DNA of 6,788 nt, taken from positions 1 through 6,788 of the forward strand of contig JBGTMR010000284.1 in the NCBI GenBank assembly GCA_041743485.1, given 5' to 3'. Both the position numbers and the translations under genes were made by a program. The notes below the pieces were generated by a model. It saw nothing but the letters and a program-made list of their open reading frames with translations, made no database searches and was not told the origin of the DNA. The number at the start of each line of letters is the position of its first letter. Positions within the stretch are counted from its first letter, which is position 1. This document shows positions 1 to 5,324 of the stretch, piece after piece. This stretch comes from JANDLT01 sp041743485. Lineage in GTDB: Bacteria; Acidobacteriota; Blastocatellia; Pyrinomonadales; Pyrinomonadaceae.

Positions 1-102
1 AGTCAACGCGAACAAAAAGATTAAAGAAATCCGATTTTGGTTTGTGCCGCCCGCGTGTAATTCGTGGATAAATCTTTACCGCTTTTTATATCAAATCCAC
101 AG

Positions 103-1791
103 TTAATTCCGCCCGCGCATTTCGAGAAAGCGGCGGACGACGGCGGGGAAGGCGCGGGCGGATTGGAGTATCGAACCGTTTGTGGCGCGGCGCGCGAGTT
201 GGCGAAAGAGCGTGTTCGCGGACGGCGTGTAGTTGAACCACCACAAGTCGGCGAAGCGCGGAAGGCGGTTGGTGTGGATGTGTTGCAGATAGACGAGTTC
301 TAGCAAGCCCTGTTTGCCGTGCGTGCGTCCCGTCCCGCTCTGCTTGATGCCGCCCCAAGGTGTCGCGGCGAGTCCGTGCGTGTAGAGAACTTCGTTGATA
401 GTGACTGTTCCGGCGTCAACGCTCGCGGCGAGACGCGCCCCGCGTTTTAAGTCGCGCGTCCAGACGCTTGCGGTTAAGCCGAAAGGCGAATCGTTCGCCC
501 ATTTGACGGCTTCGTCTTCGGTGCGAAACGGTTTAATCGGCAACACGGGTCCGAATGTTTCTTCGTGCATTACGAGCATTGCATCGTCAACATTCGTGAG
601 AATCGTCGGCTCGTAAAACAGGTTGGTGCGCGGTTCGTTTTGTGCGTCGCCGTTGTGTGTATCGGCGTGTGAATCATCGGGCGAGAGGGCGAAGTCGTGG
701 TTACGTTTGCCGCCCGTCAGGATGCGCGCTCCGCGTGTGAGGGCGTCGCTGATGTGCGCGTCAACGATGCAGGCTTGGCGTTCGCTCGACATCGCGGCGA
801 CATCGGATGCTTCGTTTGTGCCGTGATGCTGGCGCAGATTGTTCGTCGCTTTGACGACGAGATTTGTAAATTCAACCGCGACCGATTCATGCACATAACA
901 GCGTTCGACACTCGCGCAGGCTTGACCGGAATTGGCGAACGCACCCCACACGGCAGCGTGCGCGGCGACGGTTAAATCCGCATCCTGACACACAATCATC
1001 GGGTCTTTGCCGCCGAGTTCAAGCACGACCGGAGTTAAGTTTTGCGCGGCGGCGGCGGCGACTCGTTTGCCCGTCGCCACGCTTCCGGTGAACATGATTT
1101 TATTGATTGACGGCGAAGCGGCAAGTGCCGCCCCCGTCGCCCCGTCGCCCGTCGCAATCTGAAGCAAGTCATCGGTGAGTCCGGCGCGTGTGAACACGTC
1201 TTTGATTTTCAAGCCGACAAGCGAAGTCAGTTCGCTTGGCTTGAGGATGACCGAGTTGCCCGCCATCAACGCCATCACGACTTCGCCCAGAGGTATCGCC
1301 CAAGGGAAATTCCAAGGAGCGATAATGGCGATGACGCCAAGGGGTTTATATATGATGCGCGAGGTGCGTCCGGCAATCGTGTACTGACCGAGCGCGATGC
1401 GTTCAGGTTTGAGAATACGAGCGGCGCGGCGTGCGAAGAACTGCATCAGGTCGAGCGTCGGGATGATTTCCATCGAAAGGCTTTCGGCAAACGGCTTACC
1501 GGATTCGCGTGTGATGAGCGTCGCAATCGCGTCCATCTCGTCGAGTACGATTTGACGGGCGCGCAAAATTATTCGGGCGCGTTCGTTAAAAGATTGCGTC
1601 GCCCACGCGGGTTGGCTCGCACGCGCGCGGGCAATCATGTTTTCGATTTCCGTTGGCGTGATTATGGGGACGCGCCCAAGTTCCTCATTCGTCGCCGGGT
1701 CACGCGAAATGATTTCATCATGCGTGGCGGACAAATGATTTTGTAACGCGGGCTGATTGAGTTGCGCGGCGATTGTTGGTGAGTGTTGCAT
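103..1791 (-). CDS. NAD(P)-dependent aldehyde dehydrogenase family protein
   Basis: This is a complete 562-residue aldehyde dehydrogenase that should oxidise an aldehyde to its carboxylate in the cytoplasm; the substrate cannot be read from sequence. Visible family motifs are PWNFP (N161 stabilises the oxyanion), LKPSE (K184, E187, cofactor binding), the Rossmann turn FTGSVATG (234-241), LELGG with general base E258, the nucleophile in NSGQAC (C292), and EETFGPV (E411, F413). All catalytic residues are present. Two features are longer than usual: an Asp/His-rich insert at about 365-389 and a C-terminal tail of about 60 residues after the SGTGRTHGKQGLLE segment, rich in Trp, Arg and Phe. The tail suggests the dialdehyde/benzaldehyde-type branch rather than betaine aldehyde enzymes, though this is only resemblance. 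The ATG at 1791 is chosen because AGGAG lies 11 nt upstream. The gene is divergent from the aminopeptidase. Confidence 0.95.
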   Translation of the reverse strand: MQHSPTIAAQLNQPALQNHLSATHDEIISRDPATNEELGRVPIITPTEIENMIARARASQPAWATQSFNERARIILRARQIVLDEMDAIATLITRESGKPFAESLSMEIIPTLDLMQFFARRAARILKPERIALGQYTIAGRTSRIIYKPLGVIAIIAPWNFPWAIPLGEVVMALMAGNSVILKPSELTSLVGLKIKDVFTRAGLTDDLLQIATGDGATGAALAASPSINKIMFTGSVATGKRVAAAAAQNLTPVVLELGGKDPMIVCQDADLTVAAHAAVWGAFANSGQACASVERCYVHESVAVEFTNLVVKATNNLRQHHGTNEASDVAAMSSERQACIVDAHISDALTRGARILTGGKRNHDFALSPDDSHADTHNGDAQNEPRTNLFYEPTILTNVDDAMLVMHEETFGPVLPIKPFRTEDEAVKWANDSPFGLTASVWTRDLKRGARLAASVDAGTVTINEVLYTHGLAATPWGGIKQSGTGRTHGKQGLLELVYLQHIHTNRLPRFADLWWFNYTPSANTLFRQLARRATNGSILQSARAFPAVVRRFLEMRGRN

Positions 1792-1802
1792 GAGTGTGGA
1801 CG

Positions 1803-1807
1803 CTCCT
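1803..1807 (-). promoter_or_regulatory. Ribosome binding site of the aldehyde dehydrogenase
   Basis: On the minus strand AGGAG lies 11 nt before the ATG at 1791. The spacing is somewhat long but it is the only purine-rich match near the start. Confidence 0.6.
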
Positions 1808-1815
1808 AATCAAAA

Positions 1816-1844
1816 ACTATATGGAGAACACACCAAGATACCGA
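1816..1844 (-). promoter_or_regulatory. Possible sigma-70-type promoter of the aldehyde dehydrogenase
   Basis: Read on the minus strand there is TATAGT (1816-1821, 5 of 6 to consensus) with a weak TCGGTA (1839-1844, 3 of 6) at 17-nt spacing. It would start transcription just ahead of the AGGAG and give a leader of about 20 nt. It overlaps the left arm of the 1818-1945 inverted repeat, so that element may supply the promoter. Assigned by eye; weak -35. Confidence 0.3.
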
Positions 1845-1945
1845 TTTCTGTTTAGCATTACACTCTGCAGAATGTTAGCTTTTCGCCATTCAAAGGGGCA
1901 GATGAAGCCTTGTCATAATCCGAATCTTGGTGTGCGCGGCATATA
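1818..1945. repeat. 128-bp element with imperfect 29-bp terminal inverted repeats
   Basis: Arms 1818-1846 and 1917-1945 are inverted copies, matching at 22 of 29 positions by hand count. They include TATATG at the outer tips and an exact 11-bp core CACACCAAGAT (1829-1839) against ATCTTGGTGTG (1924-1934). The interior contains a further imperfect palindrome centred on TCTGCAGA (1864-1871). There is no coding capacity. No flanking target duplication is obvious beyond the TA-rich tips. It may be a MITE-like element or the footprint of a structured RNA; I cannot decide. Confidence 0.5.
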
Positions 1946-1998
1946 GAAGTCATTTCATGAACCGTATTAGGTTCTGTTGACATTCGGTTTTGATAAAA

Positions 1999-2152
1999 TT
2001 GCCACTAGCTTCAGCTAGTGGGCAACAATGAATTAAGCAAGCGGCTTTAGCCGAATTTCTGATAACAGAATCTTCCGCTTGGGTTTAGCTAAAGTTGTTT
2101 GGCTAAAGCCACACCTTGTTTGAAGCTGTCCACTAGCTGAAGCTAGTGGCAA
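1999..2152. repeat. REPIN-like palindromic element (four hairpins in mirror order)
   Basis: The two ends are exact 23-bp inverted copies (1999-2021 and 2130-2152). Each end contains a palindrome with an 8-bp stem CCACTAGC/GCTAGTGG and a tetraloop (TTCA on the left, TGAA on the right). Inside them, GGCTTTAGCC (2043-2052) and its reverse complement GGCTAAAGCC (2101-2110) form a second pair, 21 and 19 nt from the outer palindromes. The middle has further short stems (TTCTG/CAGAA at 2057-2070 and CAAGCGG/CCGCTTG at 2038-2081). Two palindromic units in opposite orientation are what REP doublets (REPINs) look like, and these are normally spread by Y1 (RAYT) transposases. No such transposase is in this window. 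Confidence 0.75.
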
Positions 2153-2249
2153 GTGATGAAATCTCAGCACAACCTAGCAAACGACAAATATAATCGGACA
2201 AATATCAAACGAATCGTGTCACCCATTATCCGCGCAACCTCGCTTCGGT

Positions 2250-2255
2250 TACAAT
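2250..2255 (+). promoter_or_regulatory. Possible -10 element upstream of the aminopeptidase gene
   Basis: TACAAT sits 63 nt before the ATG at 2319, in the context GGTTACAATG. At 17-nt spacing the -35 position reads TATCCG, which is poor. I therefore give only the -10 and regard it as tentative. Confidence 0.3.
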
Positions 2256-2300
2256 GTCAGAACCACCTGATACGCGAGACAAGAGAACCAACCACAACCG

Positions 2301-2306
2301 AAGGAG
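2301..2306 (+). promoter_or_regulatory. Ribosome binding site of the aminopeptidase gene
   Basis: AAGGAG lies 12 nt before the ATG at 2319 and supports that start. Confidence 0.65.
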
Positions 2307-2318
2307 AATAGAAACTTT

Positions 2319-3638
2319 ATGCCACGCCCGTCCGTGCTTGATGAGTTGATGCGTCGCTTAACCGCGAACGACATCGCAATTATTCCGGGTGCTTTGGAAA
2401 CCGTGCGCTCGAACGACACCAATCATCGTTACCGTCAAAGTTCCGATTTCTATTATTTGACGGGCTACGATGAACCCGAAGCCATCGCCGTGATTCGTCC
2501 CGCGCATGAAGAACATCCGTATATTTTATTCGTGCGTCCGCGTGACCCTGAAAAGGAAGTGTGGGACGGAACGCGCGCCGGAGTCGAAGGCGCGAAAGAG
2601 ATTTACGGGGCGGACGAAGCCTTTCCGATAAGTGAGTTTGAAGCGAAGTTGCCGGAACTCTTAACCGGCAGAACCAATCTCATCTATCGTCTTGGCACGC
2701 ACGCCGGACTTGACCAAACCGTTATCAAGCATCTCGCCACCTTACGCGCGATGACGCGCAAAGGCATCGTCGCGCCTTCAACCGTGACCGATACGGCAAC
2801 TGTGATTCACGAAATGCGCGTGATAAAAACTGATGATGAACTCAAGCTGATTGAGCGTGCCGCGCAGATTTCCGCCGAAGCCCACGTCGCCGCGATGCGC
2901 GCGGTCAAGCCCGGCATGAACGAATATGAACTCGAAGCGTTGGTTGAGTATGTGTTTCGCAGGAACGGATGCGATGCTCCGTCCTACGGTTCAATCGTCG
3001 GCGGCGGCAACAACGCGACCGTCTTGCACTACGTCAAGAACGACAGTGAGTTAAAAGACGGCGACCTCGTACTGCTCGACGCGGGCGCGGAATATAAAGC
3101 TTACGCGGGCGACATCACACGCACGTTCCCCGTCAACGGTAAGTTCACCGAAGCCCAACGCGAAATTTACGAACTGGTTTTGGAAGCTCAAACCGCGTGC
3201 GTCGCGGGCGTTCTTCCCGGCGTTTCAATGGACGAACTTTATAACTTGTCGGCTGAGATTTTAACCGCCGGAATGATTCGACTCGGCTTGCTCGAAGGCG
3301 ACGCGGCGAAGCTTATTGAGGAAGGGGCGCACAAGAAATTTTACATGCACAAACTCGGACACTTCATCGGTATGGACGTGCATGACGTTGGAGCGTACTA
3401 CCGCGACGGCAAACCGCGCCCGCTCGAAAGCGGAATCGTCGTCACGATTGAGCCGGGTTTATACATCGCGCGCGACGCCGAAAACGTCCCCGACAAATAT
3501 CGCGGCATCGGCGTTCGCATCGAAGATAACGTCGTCGTCACCACCGAAGGCGGGCGCATTCTGACGGGTGATGTGCCGAAAACGGTTGAAGAAATCGAAG
3601 CCTTAATGCGCGGCGCGAAGGCGAACGCCGCGCATTGA
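2319..3638 (+). CDS. pepP: Xaa-Pro aminopeptidase (aminopeptidase P, M24 family)
   Basis: This cytoplasmic dinuclear metallopeptidase removes the N-terminal residue when proline is second. At 439 residues it is almost the length of E. coli PepP (441). An AMP_N domain (about 1-150, with the DFYYLTGYDEPEA segment at 43-55) precedes a pita-bread catalytic domain (about 170-430). All five metal ligands are visible: D254 (LLDAGAEY), D265 (AGDITRTF), H348 (HKLGHFIG), E378 (TIEPGLYI) and E402 (VRIEDNVVV). The accessory residues H237 (LHY), H344, H355 and R400 also fit the family. Positions follow E. coli D260, D271, H354, E383 and E406 with offsets of 4-6, as I recall that numbering. The protein should be active. 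It has its own ribosome binding site and leader, and 124 bp separate it from the next gene. Confidence 0.96.
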   Translation: MPRPSVLDELMRRLTANDIAIIPGALETVRSNDTNHRYRQSSDFYYLTGYDEPEAIAVIRPAHEEHPYILFVRPRDPEKEVWDGTRAGVEGAKEIYGADEAFPISEFEAKLPELLTGRTNLIYRLGTHAGLDQTVIKHLATLRAMTRKGIVAPSTVTDTATVIHEMRVIKTDDELKLIERAAQISAEAHVAAMRAVKPGMNEYELEALVEYVFRRNGCDAPSYGSIVGGGNNATVLHYVKNDSELKDGDLVLLDAGAEYKAYAGDITRTFPVNGKFTEAQREIYELVLEAQTACVAGVLPGVSMDELYNLSAEILTAGMIRLGLLEGDAAKLIEEGAHKKFYMHKLGHFIGMDVHDVGAYYRDGKPRPLESGIVVTIEPGLYIARDAENVPDKYRGIGVRIEDNVVVTTEGGRILTGDVPKTVEEIEALMRGAKANAAH

Positions 3639-3671
3639 AAATCAAACTTTGCGGCGGTTGGCTTAATGGTG

Positions 3672-3688
3672 AAATCAAAATAAAAGTT
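3672..3688 (+). repeat. 17-bp direct repeat, left copy
   Basis: AAATCAAAATAAAAGTT is identical to 4353-4369, 681 bp away. A TTTGCGGCG match precedes both copies (3648-3656 and 4339-4347), although spacing to the 17-mer differs by about ten bases. The copy lies 33 nt after the aminopeptidase stop codon and marks the left side of the DUF6883/DUF4926 pair. Confidence 0.7.
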
Positions 3689-3726
3689 CGATCTTTCCTA
3701 CGAAACAAAAGGCATTGTAATTTGTC

Positions 3727-3756
3727 TTGCGAAAACAAAGTTGGCAACTCTAAACT
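3727..3756 (+). promoter_or_regulatory. Candidate promoter of the DUF6883/DUF4926 unit, probably leaderless
   Basis: TTGCGA (3727-3732), an 18-nt spacer and TAAACT (3751-3756) form a reasonable sigma-70-like promoter, each box 4 of 6 to consensus. The ATG at 3763 starts only 7 nt after the -10 box, where transcription would begin. No Shine-Dalgarno sequence precedes that ATG. The mRNA would therefore be leaderless or nearly so. Confidence 0.45.
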
Positions 3757-3762
3757 GTCGGT

Positions 3763-4134
3763 ATGCTGTTGCCGAATGGTGAAAACGCCTTTGTTGATAT
3801 TCGCAAACTGCGCGATTATTGCTTAAATCCAGACAATCCACGCGGCAGCAATAAGGCACGGGTTTTCGCCGCCGCGCTTGGAATAACATCCAACGAAGCC
3901 GGATTCCTGCGAGAATACTTGCTTAACGCAGCGCGCACGACCGAAGTAACTGCGGGTGAACTTGATGCTTACGGGCAACGCTACACGATGGATGTTGAGG
4001 TGGTAACGGAAGTTGGAAGCGCGCCTGTCCGAAGCGGCTGGATTATATTGCGTGGCGAAAATAATCCACGCTTGACTACTTGCTTTGTTTTGAAGAGGAA
4101 ACGCAGTGCTGAAGAAAGAAACGAAATTGCTTGA
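3763..4134 (+). CDS. DUF6883-like small protein (possible toxin-like partner)
   Basis: This 123-residue protein has no signal peptide or membrane segment. From memory, its N-terminal half resembles the DUF6883 family: LPNGENAFVDIRKLRDYCLNP (residues 3-23), then PRGSNKARVFAAALGI (26-41) and a helix at 44-58. The C-terminal half looks like beta strands with conserved-looking W93 and PRLTTCFVL (102-110). DUF6883 domains, as I recall, also occur at the ends of large polymorphic toxins, and stand-alone copies often precede DUF4926 genes. A helix-then-sheet layout would suit a small RNase-type fold, but no catalytic set can be named. The ATG at 3763 is the start that begins right at the conserved LPN segment. 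The 3' end overlaps the next gene by 29 nt, so the two are surely co-transcribed and possibly translationally coupled. Confidence 0.75.
   Translation: MLLPNGENAFVDIRKLRDYCLNPDNPRGSNKARVFAAALGITSNEAGFLREYLLNAARTTEVTAGELDAYGQRYTMDVEVVTEVGSAPVRSGWIILRGENNPRLTTCFVLKRKRSAEERNEIA
4093..4100 (+). promoter_or_regulatory. Ribosome binding site deciding the GTG start of the DUF4926 gene
   Basis: AAGAGGAA inside the upstream coding region, with GAGG 7 nt before GTG 4106, supports translation of the overlapping second gene from this GTG. Confidence 0.6.
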
Positions 4135-4336
4135 CACGGTGGCACTATTAGAAGATTTACCGCAACGTAATCTGAATCGAGGGGAAGTAGGTACTATCGT
4201 GGAACTGCTCGCGCCCGATGTGTATGAGGTTGAGTTTTGCGATGATGAAGGGCAGACCTACGCCGAATTAGCTTTACGGAGCGAACAACTGATAGTGCTG
4301 CACAATCAAGGCGAAATGTTAAAGATTGCGGCTTAA
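4106..4336 (+). CDS. DUF4926-like small protein (possible antitoxin or immunity partner)
   Basis: This 76-residue protein starts with GTG inside the end of the DUF6883-like gene and has a good ribosome binding site there. Segments typical of DUF4926, as I remember the family, are LLDTVALLEDLP (8-19), NLNRGEVGTIVELL (22-35), YEVEFCDDEGQTYAELAL (40-57) and EQLIVL (60-65). The RGEVGTIVE turn is like that of small SH3-like or KOW-like beta barrels. The protein is acidic in its second half, with no membrane segment or DNA-binding motif. Its 29-nt overlap with an equally small partner is the usual layout of toxin-antitoxin or effector-immunity pairs, but the function of this family is not established to my knowledge. 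The family call is fairly sure; the role is inference. Confidence 0.8.
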   Translation: MLKKETKLLDTVALLEDLPQRNLNRGEVGTIVELLAPDVYEVEFCDDEGQTYAELALRSEQLIVLHNQGEMLKIAA

Positions 4337-4352
4337 AGTTTGCGGCGCGGTC

Positions 4353-4369
4353 AAATCAAAATAAAAGTT
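4353..4369 (+). repeat. 17-bp direct repeat, right copy
   Basis: This is an exact second copy of 3672-3688, starting 16 nt after the DUF4926 stop codon. Together the copies bracket the two-gene unit. Confidence 0.7.
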
Positions 4370-4477
4370 ATGCCCGATTCGTCGTTTGTAAAAGTAAAGA
4401 CAAAAACGCCTGTGCGCCGAAATAATTTACGTCGTTCACCTTTCGCCCGCGCGGACGACAATCGGATTTTTAGGTTC

Positions 4478-4492
4478 AAACTTTTTAAGTTT
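4478..4492 (+). promoter_or_regulatory. Short AT palindrome ahead of the DUF4231 gene
   Basis: AAACTT-TTT-AAGTTT is a perfect 6-bp inverted repeat ending 10 nt before the ribosome binding site. It might be an operator or a 5' leader hairpin. There is no independent support. Confidence 0.3.
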
Positions 4493-4502
4493 CACACTCA
4501 AC

Positions 4503-4508
4503 AAGGAG
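4503..4508 (+). promoter_or_regulatory. Ribosome binding site of the DUF4231 gene
   Basis: AAGGAG lies 7 nt before ATG 4516, an ideal spacing. It fixes this start over the in-frame ATG two codons later. Confidence 0.75.
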
Positions 4509-4515
4509 TTTCATA

Positions 4516-5238
4516 ATGCCCATGCCGACCTCGCTCCGTAGCGGTTCGTACCGCCGCTGGTTGAGCGAAGATTTAAGCACCCTTATCGAATCGAAAGAAC
4601 TCGGTTTCTCGACCGTCAATAAAACCTATTTGCGTTCGCGCTGGCTCGTGCAAATTTTGCAACTCGAACAGGACGCGACGCGCGCCCGCAAACTCTATCA
4701 AGCCTTGCGCCTCACGACCGTCATCGGCAGCCTTCTGCTTTTGATGCTCGTGACCTTGCGCTTCAACGACGCGCTTCTCGGCGGTTGGGCGGGAGTGGTC
4801 TATTACCTGACGGTGCTGACGAGTCTCGCTGTCGCGGCGAGCATCGCCCTCGAACACATCTTCAACTACGGCGAACGCGCGCGCCTCTTCGCCCTTCAAC
4901 TCGACAAACTGAAAACCGAAGGCTGGTGCTTTCTGCAACTCTCCGGGCGATACAACCGTTTCGGGTCGCACGAAGAAGCTTTCGCCTCTTTCGCCAATCA
5001 AGTCGAATCCCTCAGTCGCCGCGAATCGGCGGAAGTGTATGTCCCGGAAATCGTGCGTGACCGTCGTGTAGAAAGCGAGGCAAGCGCGACCACGCCGGAA
5101 AAAAAGCCACGCTCCTTCTCACCGACGGCAACCCCGGAACGCTCGTCGGTGATACGCACTACTTCCCCGACTTCGACGACCTCCGCCACTCCACGGACTA
5201 TCACGCATCATCAAGTCGAACCGGAGAGCATTCAATAA
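4516..5238 (+). CDS. DUF4231/SLATT-like two-transmembrane protein (zero-frame product)
   Basis: The zero-frame product has 240 residues. A charged N-terminal helical part with a W-rich RSRWLVQILQLEQDATRARK segment (about 40-59) is followed by two hydrophobic helices, roughly 65-83 and 92-112. Next comes the cytoplasmic segment EHIFNYGERARLFALQLDKLKTEGWCFL (113-140, quoted in part) and HEEAFASFANQVESL (152-166). This order of 2TM hairpin, amphipathic helix, GW-FL motif and FA-NQVE helix resembles DUF4231, a SLATT-type family. SLATT proteins are proposed membrane effectors in nucleotide-second-messenger and other defence systems (Burroughs and co-workers). Residues 198-240 are a Ser/Thr/Pro-rich tail that looks like out-of-frame translation: they follow an in-phase A AAA AAG heptamer, and the better coding signal then runs in the -1 frame. 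The biologically relevant product may thus be a 380-residue form reading through to 5657. Confidence 0.85.
   Translation: MPMPTSLRSGSYRRWLSEDLSTLIESKELGFSTVNKTYLRSRWLVQILQLEQDATRARKLYQALRLTTVIGSLLLLMLVTLRFNDALLGGWAGVVYYLTVLTSLAVAASIALEHIFNYGERARLFALQLDKLKTEGWCFLQLSGRYNRFGSHEEAFASFANQVESLSRRESAEVYVPEIVRDRRVESEASATTPEKKPRSFSPTATPERSSVIRTTSPTSTTSATPRTITHHQVEPESIQ
5100..5106 (+). promoter_or_regulatory. In-phase A AAA AAG slippery heptamer (candidate -1 frameshift site)
   Basis: The zero-frame codons of the DUF4231 gene are GAA AAA AAG (5098-5106), so the heptamer A AAA AAG is in exactly the phase used for -1 slippage in E. coli dnaX. Slipping back one base continues as AAA AAA GCC ACG and stays open to the stop at 5655-5657. 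The run is A7 (5099-5105), so transcriptional slippage or a lost A in a homopolymer would give the same fusion. A GAGG lies 19 nt upstream, farther than the roughly 10-14 nt of known stimulatory Shine-Dalgarno elements. Confidence 0.55.
5119..5152 (+). promoter_or_regulatory. 9-bp stem-loop downstream of the slippery site
   Basis: TCACCGACG (5119-5127) pairs perfectly with CGTCGGTGA (5144-5152) across a 16-nt loop. It begins 12 nt after the heptamer, somewhat longer than the usual 5-9 nt spacing of stimulatory structures. It lies within coding sequence in either frame and no T-run follows, so it is not a terminator. Confidence 0.5.
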
Positions 5239-5324
5239 CAACCGCCCTCCCCGCGATTGCCGACCACGACACATCATTCGCGTCGCGCGTTTCAAACGAC
5301 GCGGATGATGTTAATGATGATGTC

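Larger units (their letters stand above)
1792..2318. other. Divergent intergenic region, 527 bp, no protein gene
   Basis: I see no credible coding frame here. The stretch is AT-richer than its flanks. It holds both divergent promoter regions, a 128-bp imperfect inverted-repeat element (1818-1945), and a 154-bp REPIN-like palindrome cluster (1999-2152). The parts at 1946-1998 and 2153-2249 show nothing I can name. Confidence 0.75.

Noticed and set aside
64..100. Hairpin GTGGAT/ATCCAC as terminator of the aldehyde dehydrogenase
   Set aside because: The stem is only 6 bp with a 25-nt loop and no T-run follows on the minus strand. Nothing else is seen in 1-102.
1977..1999. TTGACA followed by TAAAAT as a plus-strand promoter
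   Set aside because: The gap between the boxes is only 11 nt, far too short for a sigma-70 promoter, and the REPIN-like element follows immediately.
1999..2152. CRISPR-like array
   Set aside because: The repeats are inverted, of two kinds and only paired. There are no evenly spaced direct repeats with unique spacers and no cas genes.
3624..3659. CGCCGC/GCGGCG inverted repeat as terminator after the aminopeptidase gene
   Set aside because: The stem is short with a 19-nt loop, it begins inside the coding region, and no T-run follows.
4374..4465. Imperfect inverted repeat CCGATTCGTCG / CGACAATCGG in the DUF4231 leader
   Set aside because: The arms differ by a gap and lie about 70 nt apart. 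This could be chance in a short intergenic stretch, so it is not called as a feature.
4573..5001. Minus-strand open frame of 142 codons
   Set aside because: It is a shadow of the DUF4231 gene, produced by that gene's codon bias on the opposite strand. It shows no recognisable domain.
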